This document shows positions 13,225 to 24,703 of a stretch of DNA of 64,000 nt, piece after piece. The stretch comes from Bryoerythrophyllum caledonicum (Eukaryota; Streptophyta; Bryopsida; Pottiales; Pottiaceae), in contig OZ020520.1 in NCBI GenBank assembly GCA_963971425.1, positions 4,072,553 through 4,136,552 on the forward strand, read 5' to 3'. The notes below the pieces were generated by a model. The model worked only from the letters and a program-made list of their open reading frames with translations. It ran no database searches and was not told the origin of the DNA. The number at the start of each line of letters is the position of its first letter. Position 1 is the stretch's first letter. The position numbers and the translations under genes are program-made.

Positions 13225-16200
13225 CTCTATTCATCCAATGAACTTGACGAAATTCATCCTACTATGTTTTGCAAGACACGATGATGTTTTCCAGGACATG
13301 TCGATGTTTTCCAGGACATGTCAATGTTTTGCCAAACACTGCTGATGTTTTCAGAGACGTCTCTGTGGGATGTCCTCAAAGACATGTAGACGTTACTCGA
13401 GACATCTTCAATTGGATGTCTCAAGTGACGTGGACCTATACACAAAATGACGTGTCACCTTGTCCGACATGGAATTGTGTTTGCCATGTAGATGAAGTAC
13501 TGTAAACTACAAAATATATAATATGTCCACATGGGTAAGCCACCAAGGACTTTACAAAATCACCCTAAATTCCTTATAATTCGGGTTTTGGTAGAAAAGT
13601 GGTATTTTAATATTATATTAATTAATAAATATTATTTAATATTTAAATATACAATACTGAATTTAATATGTCCGCTTTAATTACAGAATAATCAGTTTTT
13701 ATAAAATATTATTATAATATTAATTAATATTTTGTATTTTTAATATTTAAAATTAAATTTTATTTTGGAAACCATTTTGATACGAAGTGGACAAATAAAA
13801 AATTTCAGAGGATCAAAGTTAATAAATATAATCAGAATATTCTTCAATTTTATATACTTTATATTTTTTTATTTTTTTAAAAAAAATCTAGTTTTATAAG
13901 GCTCGTGCCTTTTTTTTCCTCCTCTTGCACACCGCTGCCCGTTTCGTTGTTTTTTTTAACGTTGGGCTGCTTTCTACCTTGCACAACAGTAACTTCGACA
14001 TTCTTACCTCAGGTGAAACGCTTGTTCGCTGCCAGCGTGGCAGTTTTGCGTCACCCAAGATGTCCTCGATGACGTCCTCGGAGACGGGCGCGTTGTTGGA
14101 GACATCATCGCGTCTCCTATTTCGCACGCGCGTTTCGGGACCCTCCCACCTCCACTGTTCATTATTGACGCGTGGACATCCTCACGTTCACGGGGACATT
14201 ACTGGCTAGCTCCAAGACATCAAAAAAACACGTTGACATGATTAAGGACATAACAAAAAAACACGGGTTTCTTATAGTGCATGGAGACCTCCCTCAACAA
14301 TTTCTTTGATTATCTGCGGCCAAAACTGCACAAATTTATTACTCACAATTTTGTAGCAAGATGGTAAGAAGTGCAATGCAGAGTCAGCATGGAGGAGCTG
14401 CCGCGGGGTGTTATACTATCGCATGTGGATTTTGCAGAGAATTACACGTTTGAGATTCAAAATGAGATCCAAAGCATGCATTGGCAGTCGACCCAGATTA
14501 CTATACTAGTCCACATTTTGTATCAATATGTTCATGACTGTGAAAGTATGGTGAAAGAGTCTAACTTTTATGTTTTAGACGATAGGACCTACGATACACT
14601 CTTTGTGCAACATTGTTTCATCAAGCATTGGGAGTGGCTAACTCAACGTGGTAACCGGGTCCAACACCATTGGGTGTGGAGCGACGGCTGCGCAGGTCAG
14701 TATAGCCTCGACTATTGTATTATGAAACACATCTTAGGTTATGTTGACGATGTAGTTGTGAAGCCTCATGGTATACAACCGCAGAGTATTAGAGTCATTA
14801 CGTGGGCATCCCTAGATGCATATATGGTCAATTAACAAATTGGGGGTGGGCAATTGGCTTTGCAGGACAATTCAAGGGGGCCCACTGCATGTACTTTGTG
14901 AGTAAATATCCGAGTTTGACAGGAGGCTGCCAAATAGAGTGGAACTTTTTTGGAACGGGACACGAGAAGGGAGAGTGGGATGGGGCAGGTGCAGTGGTGA
15001 AGAGGGCGTTGCGCACGGAGCAACTTCACAACCCTTGGTGCAAACTACAAGATGCCAGGGACGCTGTCGATTTCTTGGAAGAGAGGTTGGGGGGCTTGGT
15101 AGGGAGCTCGGTTGGCGAGTCAAAAATGGTATCTGAGCGCTACTTTCATTTCATTGCAGTGAATGCAGTGGACCGACATGGCCACGGCTGCCATACTATT
15201 CCAGGTTCTTGGAAGCTCCACTCCATTCGAGGAGTGTCCGCCTTGGATTTGACGTCATTGCTGGTACGTGACTTAAGTTGTTACTGTTCATCGTGCTTGG
15301 ATGGTAATTGGGCAGCATGTGAGAAAGTTGCACACGTGAAGCCATGGACGGTTCTGAAATTAGCACCCACGGAATCGACATTCGCTAGAGAAAAGATGCA
15401 GCAGGCACAACAGGATGAAGGAAATGAGGACGTTTGGGACTACACTATGGATGAAAGCCTAGGAGAGTTGGTTGAAGTCGGCGACAACTTTGCCATTCCT
15501 GCGGATGAGGATAACAAAGATGGTGTAGACTTCTATGTTCTCCAGTGCCAACGCCAAAAATCTTTCGTTCTGAAGAAATTTACCTACGCTTGGGGCGGTT
15601 TATTTGACGTGGGTCAATATACAATTGTTGGAACCTACTATCAGAAGTGGGGCTCAAGTCCAAACTCATATGTTTTCTTGAAAAACTCTCGTCTTGCCCA
15701 TGTAGATGCAGCTTTGGTAGTTGCATGTAAATTTCTAATGGTTCCAGATGTACACAAGGTTAAAGGCGGTGACCCACTGTACCAACTCAATGATGAGTCC
15801 ATAGATGTCATTAGGACATCTCTAGAGAGTTTGTGAGCCACCTCCTTGAAAGGCTACAATATGTGTTTACATTCTTTATATAGGCAGGTACAATATATTA
15901 CTATAGTACTGTAGTATATAGTGCAATATTATCATGACTGAGTACAACAAGGTTTTCTTGGGATTGTATATAGTAACCTAGGTTGGCAGATATCGGATTC
16001 AGGCTGGTTATAGGCAATTGTAGCCAGACATAGCTAATTACTGGAATGAGTATATTTTGGTCCTTGTATGATCATTGATCTTAGAGAAAGGCTCTAGAAC
16101 AAAATGGCCTTGGTCTACAATGTTTTTATTTGAAAACAATGCCTATCATAATTTAATCTCTTCATGAAAGATTTTGTTTTGGCTGAATATGCATAAGCTA

Positions 16201-16480
16201 GTATAGTATTCAACCACTTAAATATTATAGCACATATTTAGTAGTAGAGAAGTCCTTTTGAACTATGATTTGGTATTTTGAATGGTATATTCGGTACACA
16301 TGTGGTATATTTCACCCACATGTGGTATATTTGTGGTTTATTATGTACACATTTGTACATATATTCAATGAAAAACATACTGTCCAAGGCAGAAGAGCAG
16401 TTTAAAAAATTATACAAAGAGAATAGCTTTCAATGTTCAAAGTCCCAAAAAATATTTCAACTTACTCAGAAATTGAGACA

Positions 16481-19400
16481 CTATCGTCCATATGTTTGAT
16501 GGCTTATCCTTCTGTCACAACAACCTTTGCTTCCACATACGCACCGAAAGGTAGGAACCAAATTAGTTGTGTCATGGAAATCTATCCCATAGTCCCATGT
16601 GAGCTCCTCACCCGCCAAAACTAGTTGATTGGTAAAGAAGGCGGCGTGATAGTTGCCCATCAAATGTGTCTCAATGATGACCGGGATCTGCAACAAATTT
16701 GCGTCATAGCATCTGCGGAGAGTACAAGCAAACAAGAATTAAATGTAGCATTCATGTTTCTATATCATAGTAATCCAACAAGAACATAGTGTGCTAATAT
16801 GTCCATCCAAAATCGCTTACCTGTGGTTTAAAAACCTACATACATTTCCACGATAGGTCGCATCAATCGAGAGACACTCTGCATCGCTGAGCTGGTCTTC
16901 TAATCTCCACTTCGCATCCAAGTTTAGGGCATACTTACCATGGCTACGCATTCGGGTATCGAGATTCTCATTGGATATAACCTCTCCAACAAACTCAAAG
17001 ACAAATGCGCCTATTGGCAAATCTTCCAACGTCTTAATGCCCCATCCCTTTTGGTCGTTGACCCAAAAGACCTGCAAAAAGAAGTGCAAAGAGATGTAAA
17101 AACTCGCCTTTTTAAATGAATAGGCATAAATTATTTACAATAAAAATGAGTTTGAAGGTGGAATTGGATAATACTCATACATCATGTACAAAGCACCGCA
17201 CCTACAGTTTGTGTGTCACTCCCTTTTGCACAACACGATTAGCACAAAGGGAACTGCATTGACAAGATGTCCCACATTATTTTATAAAGGTCCGTGTTAT
17301 ATGTCCAATATAGCTCCCCTCGAAATTATTAGAACAACCTGCACTATCACAATATTCATACAGAGTTGTATCCATTGCTAAAGTCTCATTCAACGCCTGC
17401 AAAAGAAGATTAACAGAGAAATCATGAACTTCCATTAAGACGCCCAAAAATGAGAGGCGTTACTATCCACATCTAATTATATGAATTTCTATGCTTAACA
17501 AAATGTGGCTTACCATTTCAACATAGTGCTCATGAAGGAGGCCGTCTTCGGTGTAGAGGGCACAATGCGCAGCAAAATAAGCACATGGGCATGTATTCCT
17601 CCTTCCCACTCCGCACGCATAAACACACCTCTGGTAGCCACCTCCTTGCCACGCGGTCATGTCTAGGTCTACACAAACAGTTCCACTTAATGAGCTCTCT
17701 AAAATATACTCAAAATCATTGGGTCCCAGATATGTGTCTTCTTTGACAACCACGTCTATGGGAATCCGCTCAACACCATCGGATAAATCATATGACTTTT
17801 GTAATGCTTCTACAACCTGCAAACATACAGGCAAAACGTTTAGATTACACAACCACTGAAAGGTTGAACCCGTGTACAATATATGATAGGCAACAATGAA
17901 ATATGTACTATAGCTATGGTAATAGAGAAGTATAATTTGCAATTAATACGATCCACGGTTTAGTAAAGTACATAATACATAGAGAACACAAAGGTAGTAA
18001 AGTGTATATCATATATAGGCTCCGCGAGGCCGAGCACACCAATGCAATTCATGTAGGAAGACATACATGTGTTATATGTATGGCGACACACCATCTCTAT
18101 ACATATTGCTAGTGCTAATATGAGAACCTTGAACCCATAACTAACGTGAAAACTAACGCAGAGTGCCATTACACATTGGCAGGCCACAAAATGGGAAAAT
18201 GCCTGGACCGCATATAGCGGCTACGAGAACGAACACTCTGCACAAAACAATACACTACTTCTTGCTCCTACTTTTTACCTTTGCAACTTTCGAGTCGTCA
18301 CCGTCGATGTCACCTACGTCATCACCACGTACAGACTCAATTCTCTTCCTCTTATTCCCCCCTTTTTCCCAGTACTTGTAAAGCTGACGTCTTCAGAAGG
18401 TCCATCACCGCGTGTCCTCATCTTCAGATTTCCTTTCCCCCTTGTTTGTGCTCCAACGTTGTTACTCTCTGGAAGAACACTTGAAACCCCTTTAGCTAAA
18501 AAATTGCCATTCTTAGCGTTGAAGACTTCATCTCCGCAATCATGTCTTAACATTCTGCTATCAATTGAGCCTCCGCTAGAAGCATGTTCTCGTCATCCAA
18601 CTCCTGAGTATCATCATCCAATGAATTACTTGCTGCAGTCATGATCCATCACGCATCAGTACACATTGGTATATCAGTCGACGCACATGTATATACATTA
18701 GCTTTTTAATTTGAAAGGCGCTACTCCTTAGCTTGAAACACACAGCAGCATGCACAGACATTGTGCTTAATGATGTGAGACCTACCTTCTTTTGCATTGC
18801 CCTCCTTTGTATTCGGAGGCAATGATTGGCCTTCACCGCTCTTGGGTTGAAGCGGCGAACCCTCCTTCGGTGGTGATACATCTATAGCTGCAGTAGATGA
18901 TGTAACAACCATGCATGTTGGTTGCAAGGCTATCGTTGGCTGCTGGGCCGGTTCTTGAACTCGAATGTGAGGTCCAATCACTCCTTTTGTTGGCGAGAGG
19001 CCCATGCGGTCTTTAGGTGTCATGGCTGCTGATGTCATCGCGTCTGATGCTCTCATTAAAGTTCTTACAGCATCGACCATTGCTGCGCCGTAGGTAGCTC
19101 TCCTTGGAGTGCTTACAACATGTTCCACTAGCGAAGAGTACAACGTTCTCCGTGGAGTGAGCATGACATCGTCCACCTCTAACCCGCCCGCAGGTCTCCT
19201 TAGAGAGGGAACTACATCACTAGCTCTCATCGAAGGGGAAGGTTTATCAACCTTTGGTAACTCGTGGACACTGGATCCCCTACAGCTGTCAAGGGTTGGT
19301 TGCCCTGTCAACTTCAAAGAACGAGTTTCCATGTATTGAGGCCTACCACCTCCCTTTGCCTCAAGATACCTACTATCACTAATGGCAGAACTGACCTTCA

Positions 19401-22057
19401 CTTGGCTAAACTCACCCGCGCTTTGCGTCCATGTGGTGGTTGAATTGGGAATGTGATCCACATGGGAAGAATCTACAATAGGATGTTCAAACGTACAATT
19501 ACATCAGTAAGAATAGCACAAAACATTGGAACAATCACCTCCCATTATGCATGGCCGTCACTCAAGCGAACCTCCAAAGAATATTTGTTTAATATACAAA
19601 ATAATGTCAATATAATCCACAGATGTGCACTACACTACGATATGGTACCTACTGCCCAACCACAATATACACCCTTAAATATACACGATTATGGGGTATA
19701 CACTCGTAGAGGCTATATATCTTTTAAGGGTGTATATTTCTCGAGGATATATACCCCTCGAGGGTATACACTTAAACCGATACACACTTCCATAGGTGAC
19801 AATGGTATATATCCTACGTAAGATATACACCCTTACCTCCCATGGACATGTACCTTCTCCGTCAGTCAGATGTATACCCCTACCTTGTTCCAACCAGTGT
19901 ATACACCCACCCAGATATACTAGTACATACTATTGTACAGATATCTAGACTCCTATCCTACTACCCCTAGCCTATCCTATACCTGATCTCTAGTATACAA
20001 CCCACCCACATAACGTATACACTCCACGGGGGGTAGTCTCACTTGCAATAATGCCTGAACCCCATCCACGGTATTAACCCTAAATCGAGGCTACTTTTGA
20101 GAACCGCGTGTATATACCCTCTACCGATTATATACACACCCATGAAGGGTATAAACATCCACCGAGTGTATGTACCGCATGCAATGTAAACACTTTTGAC
20201 AACTGTACACACCACCCAGATAAACTCAAAACCCATGCATACACTCCACCCAGAGACACTCCACTTAGGCATACACTGTTCCATGCACATTCTTTACACA
20301 TCTATAGTAGCAAATAGTATTTTGAGGTATTCTATATACCCTAAACCGGCACCTAAGCCCATACTAGAAAGCATATCAGAGGATAAATAACAACATAATA
20401 TACAAACTCAATAGTTATACATGAGCAGGCGAAGAGACAATCACATTTGAGGTAGTACTAAACATATAAGACACATTGTATGGTAGCATTGAACATGTTC
20501 TCGACATTGATAGCATACTTATAAAGAGCAAACCACAAATGTACCATGAATGAAACACTTACCAACTGTGATGCAGTTCTTCTTGGCCGACAGTGTACGT
20601 GCCGAAATTGCCATTACCCGAGCAAAGTTACAATCCAAAGTTTCAGCCTCCACTTGAAGGTCACCTAGCAACTCCCCGTATCCATTAGACTTGTACCACT
20701 CTGAATAGACCAACCCGCAATTCTTCGACGCACACTTTGAATTCAATTGAAACCACAGCCTCGCACACCACGGGTGATACACATGCTCACAACTACATAT
20801 ATGGATGTCATTGTAAGGAAATGGAAGATCACATACCGTGCATGTCCTCCATTTCAATGTGTTCCATCTCTTACCCTCTGCTTCTTCGAGGTACACCATG
20901 GGATGCGGAGAAACGGATAGACCGTTGTGTCCAACCTTCAAAGTCCCTACGAGCTTCAACAAGTCTTTGACCTGCTTCTCCAAGATGTCTTCTCTCCAGT
21001 CCAATCTGGCAATCAATGCAACTTTGCATTCGTAATCAACTTTGAGGATCCCAAGCTTGTCGCTTGCTTCTTTGAACATGTCACCATAAAAATCATTGTG
21101 CAGCCGCAGGTGTTGCAACTGCCCATCGTTCTTGCATTCATCCATACGCTTCCTCTCAGCCGTCACAGTTGCCTCCATGGTCTCCACTAATTGACCTTGA
21201 CTCACGATTTGCTCGTTTAGATAGTGGAGATCATTTTTTGCCACCTCAAGCTCTTTCTTTGCTGCCTCAGTCTCCAACCCCACCAGCGGAAGAAGCTCCT
21301 GCACCTCTGCCCTCTTCTTCTCCGTCTACAAAGAGCTTTGAAAGGCGTTGCTGTCCAACATTGCTGTAGAAGCTTCCGCACCGTCTCGCTTCACCAAACT
21401 CCCTCCTTCAAAATAGCACGCCAATCCCTCCTCTTGCACAATTTCAAGAAGAGACTTATCACTAATGCACAATTTTTCCTTCACCAATTCCATCATCTTT
21501 TTGCGCCAAACAGACCTCTGGTTGGTGTTCGTAATAGTAGCAAAACCCGCCTAGTCCACTTCAACCCCCTTGACCACCTCTGCAACAACTGCGATCGCAA
21601 AGTCCTTCCCTACAAGCTTTGAGTGAGGCACCTGCGGCTTTTGATAACAAATGCAATAGTAGCGGTTTATTGCATTTGTTATTGCCGTATCCGCAACCTT
21701 CCTGAATGAATAACCGGACTTATCCAATCGCCTCGGTCCAAAAATCACAATCAAGTCATTTTTGGTGACATCATGCTTCTCCCCGTGCTTGTGTGGGTTC
21801 AACCCACCTGCGTGTAGCTTGTACTCGCCTCGGAATTGCTCATATGAAATTGCACAAGGCGGCGCGCCTCTGAGCATCATCCCCATCTTCACCTCAATGT
21901 CATCCAATTCAGACCCTTTCTCATCGCTACTATCATTGATATTCTCCACCTTATCGTCCTCCTCCTCTCTGGCCTCCTCCTCCTCCCTGGCCTTCTCCTC
22001 CATGTCAGACTCATCTCTATCATCAGTGTTGTCAATCCTTTGGATGGCCACCTCTTT
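16481..22057 (-). pseudogene. RING-like/coiled-coil SUVR-type SET methyltransferase
   Basis: Read 22057 to 16481. Exon 22057-20563 gives an acidic Glu-rich start, a GEYKLHAGGLNPHKHGEK block, a long coiled coil and a RING-like finger (CTVCDLPFPYNDIHICSC, HVYHPWC, CASKNC). It splices phase 1 into 19472-18786 (low-complexity linker), then 18632-18279 (RKRIE nuclear signal), 17816-17514 (pre-SET start, CPCAYF, YTEDGLL), 17396-17202 (CQCSSLCANRVVQKGVTHKL), 17071-16821 (KGWGIKTLEDLPIGAFVFEF) and 16712-16481 (NHRCYDAN, ELTWDYGIDF, post-SET CVCGSKGCCD). The last three junctions match SUVR1/2/4 proteins residue for residue; that family methylates H3K9. It is a pseudogene: TAG at 21553-21551 and 21327-21325, a TAA and frameshifts in the 18.6-18.3 kb exon, TAA at 17279-17277 and TAG at 17204-17202. 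The N-terminal fusion is unlike host SUVRs, which carry a WIYLD domain. The first exon is probably upstream of 22057. It converges on the transposase gene, 645 bp apart. Confidence 0.8.
19640..20400. repeat. Degenerate GGGTATACAC repeats in an intron
   Basis: Many imperfect copies of a short word built on TATACACCC or its inverse GGGTATA fill the intron between the RING exon and the linker exon of the SET gene. They resemble the TATAC-rich intron array of the neighbouring transposase gene. Confidence 0.6.
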
Positions 22058-22379
22058 CTACTTAAGCCCCCCATGTCCCCTTCTCTCTTGCCTCCCCATA
22101 CCAAATGAAGCGAGTACTCACGTCCAGTAGCACCTACCACACATGCACAGGACGTGTTAGTTTAATTTTAAACTAACATATACTACAGTGACTATAATAT
22201 ACTACAGTGAGAAATATACAATGTCTCATATGGTATACTACGGTGTACTACAGTGCTCAATAGTAAATTCCAGAAAAGGTAGCATAGTTTTCCTAGAATG
22301 CACGCATATGAACTAAACTAATGTGGACTACATATTTTATACACGCAACTTAAATTCAATGTGCCGATTATGGAAACCC

Positions 22380-22960
22380 TTTCAGTACATAGCATGCAAA
22401 GGACTATTGACCGCCCAATACATCCAAAATTGCATGCACAAGCATCCCAAAATATACATCCTTGACGGGTATACTCCCCCCACAGAATGGTAAACCCATA
22501 TGCGAGTGTATACCCCGCCTAGGAATATAACCACATTAGTATACATCGATCCACGTGTAAACCCTACGCAAATATAAACCCGCAGAAGAACCACCACCTA
22601 CATATACACTCACCTACGTAATATACACCCACATGGGTATGCACCCAACCCCGGATATACGGTCCTAGACTAGACACCCGAACCCAAATAAGCGACATTT
22701 CCTGAATACGGATATCCACCTAGGTAAACACCTCAGCCCATGTTTGAAAACCAACCCAGGTATGTATATCAACCAAGGTATATACATCAACCCTAGGTAT
22801 GGCCCCGAATCCAGATATACATTGATACCATTGTATAGTACCCCACCTAGATATACACTGTAATCCATGTATGAACATCCACACAAATATGCACATCAAC
22901 CCATGTATGCTCACCAACCTAGATATTACTCTAACCCGACCTATATACCAAAGATGTATA
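22380..22960. repeat. Second block of degenerate TATACACC repeats
   Basis: The words ATACACCC, ATATACAT and AACCCA recur at irregular 20-30 bp spacing, in the style of 19640-20400. The block lies upstream of the acidic first-seen exon of the SET gene and is probably another intron. Confidence 0.5.
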
Positions 22961-23076
22961 ATTGAACAACTAAACCGCAAACATGTTAACCACCACAACA
23001 ATGTGACCATACAATGAAGTAGACCATATCAAACATATCATCAGACGTGTACATGGAAACGCACATTACCTAAGAT

Positions 23077-23655
23077 TCAGTGCTTTTTGTAAGCAGCCCT
23101 GAAGCAGTCGGCGAGTTCTTTGTTGTTAGCTCACGTCGACACTTGTATGGAATCGTCAAGAATTGGTTGTAGACACTCCTTTCCCAATCACCTACAGTTC
23201 AGGTGTACATCATTCTAGTAGTAACCTTGTACCCCAAACAAGGAGTTAATGGCTGGTGGACGATCTTCCAATGTAGGTCCAACTAAAACAAACAAAATTA
23301 AACAAACTCGCCTAGCACTTCTTTCTAGACTGAACGAACTCGCCTAGCACTTACGTACGTTAATGCTCTCTACTGACATATTACACGAGAAGCAAAAAAA
23401 CCACTTAACAAATTAAAAACTAAAAAGAGAGCAAACTTGCCAATGAGGTCCAGTGCTTTTTCTCCGCAGCCTTGAAGTGGTCGAGTAGAAGTCCGTTGTA
23501 ACCTCACGTAAAAACTTGTATGGAATCGTAAAGAATTGCACCCTCACAACTCCTTTCTCAATCACTTACAGTTCAGGTGTACATTATTCAAGTAGTAACC
23601 TAAACCAAATGATTTGTTTCTAGCCATGGACGATCTTCCAATGTAGGTCACCCTA
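23077..23655 (-). repeat. Tandem duplication, about 374-bp period, perhaps an exon
   Basis: Two copies (23077-23279 and 23451-23655) share CAGTGCTTTTTNT, CTTGTATGGAATCGT, AGTTCAGGTGTACAT and GACGATCTTCCAATGTAGGT in the same order. On the minus strand one frame of each reads alike (FLTIPYKCRRELTT and FFTIPYKFLREVTT). That suggests a duplicated exon upstream of the SET gene, but both copies lack clean boundaries and have stops nearby. A further TGGACGATCCTCAATGTT at 24519 may be a third, partial copy. Confidence 0.5.
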
Positions 23656-24079
23656 AAACACACATGTAATGAAACGAACAAGCCTAGCACCTCATTCTAC
23701 ACTGATTAGCAAGCTGCAGAAACGATAGCAACTTACTATCAGAAACAATACTTGCAAGCACACACAAACAACTTGCAAGCACTCCCACACATCCCCTAGC
23801 TATGTACGTGCTACATCGATCCACGTGTATCAGACCAGAAGAAGAAAACAATGCTCTTTCAAGGAAAACAATAACTTGGTGCAAACTTACCAAGAACACT
23901 ACGCAGTTGCCACCCCGAGCGCAAACTGCGATCCAGGAGCTCCTCCTTCAGCTGCGATTCAAGCAAACGCCTCTGCGGTCTTCATATACTGTGCGGTTTG
24001 TTGCCTGACCCTCCTCCCGAGACAACCTTCCACGTTTAGACACCGATCGTGCACCGCTTTTCGGGAGCGCTAAACCCTA

Positions 24080-24700
24080 TGAACTCCAGCACGTCGCCCG
24101 CCACAAACAGGATGTCACCTTATGAACTAGAGATCTTCTAACATGCTTATCCTTGGCGCTCTCGAACATTCACTGCAGTGATTGAATGTGATCGCTGATT
24201 TCTTCAATTGCGTGCGTCAATCGCGCTCCACACCAGCTTTGCCTCTACTCGCTTCGGAATATTTGGCCATCGCCACAGTTCATTCCACCTAAACTCAACG
24301 GCGCCAAGGAGGAGAGCAGTTGACGTTGCGCGAAAAAAACACAAACTGGAAGGCCTGAAACTCGTCGGCCCAGGTACCCCTCGAAAACCGTGCCCACCAC
24401 CTTCATAAATTCAGAGCTGCGTGGCTTCATCCTAGACGTCAAGATTAATGCGTCGTTGTTTGTAATTATGTCAGGTAGAACTACAGATTCGACGGCCAGG
24501 ATTAGCGACCACCAGTTGGATGGACGATCCTCAATGTTCGCGACCTCTTACAAAGAGCTCCATGAAAAACATACTCTATAGTATTTTTTTTTTTGCCCAA
24601 AAGTGAGTAAGCTTAGTGGACTTCTATCCGATGACGTCGCATTCGCGTGATCAAAATTGAAATTCCTCCAATTGATGAGAGACAAATTACTTGATTGCGT
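24080..24700. other. No recognisable gene; probable right flank of the large element
   Basis: GC-richer unique DNA ending in a T-run at about 24582-24593. No terminal inverted repeat could be matched to the left side. ORFs here have no domain. Confidence 0.35.
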
Positions 24701-24703
24701 TGG

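Larger units (their letters stand above)
11905..14279. mobile_element. Non-autonomous CACTA (EnSpm) transposon, 2,375 bp
   Basis: The left end begins CACTATAAGAAACCCGTG and the right end is its exact inverse for 24 bp, with weaker similarity for about 20 bp more. The 3-bp duplication CAT flanks both ends (11902-11904 and 14280-14282). CACTA termini with a 3-bp duplication define the superfamily. Inside, short GGACATC/GATGTCC and GACGTGGC motifs recur on both strands near both ends, as expected of subterminal transposase-binding repeats. A minisatellite, a 41-bp duplication and an AT-rich block (13560-13880) fill the middle. No transposase ORF is seen, so it must have moved with enzyme from elsewhere. 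Removing it with one CAT restores the host reading frame exactly. Confidence 0.93.
9462..15836 (+). pseudogene. DDE-type transposase of a large DNA transposon
   Basis: Three exons are supported. Exon 1 (9462-10265) starts at ATG 9462 and ends after a ARWCSKTRVSPNKKYVRRRR block and a THLLLESQ block. Exon 2 (11396-11904 plus 14283-14695) follows acceptor CTCGTGCAG and carries LYDQF, AFERLRPYFVK, CCCRYH and several Cys pairs (CQCRCVVCC, CGRCG), a likely zinc-binding segment. Exon 3 is 14866-15836. The intron 14696-14865 (170 bp, GTCAGT...TTGCAG) rejoins SDGCAG to QFKGAHCMYF exactly. Acidic motifs in transposase order are VDFAENY (about 14425), SDGCAGQF (about 14680) and FFGTGHEKGEWDGAG (about 14949). 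The gene is dead here: a CACTA element splits exon 2, and TAA at 14365-14367 stops the otherwise continuous frame (probably CAA before). I recognise this motif set from large plant and animal DNA transposons but cannot name the superfamily safely. The first intron (10266-11395) is inferred from frame continuity and is less certain than the second. Confidence 0.75.

Noticed and set aside
9462-15836. An intact host gene with many introns
   Set aside because: The in-frame TAA and the CACTA insertion break the frame; the acidic motifs and neighbours point to an element.
3703-21553. TAG stops read as a sense codon or programmed read-through
   Set aside because: The intact host genes here give no sign of a changed code, and TAG, TAA and frameshifts all occur in the elements; decay explains them better.
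8000-24700. Terminal inverted repeats of the large transposase/SET element
   Set aside because: Searched by eye on both flanks without a convincing match; the extent given is therefore only the span of the genes.
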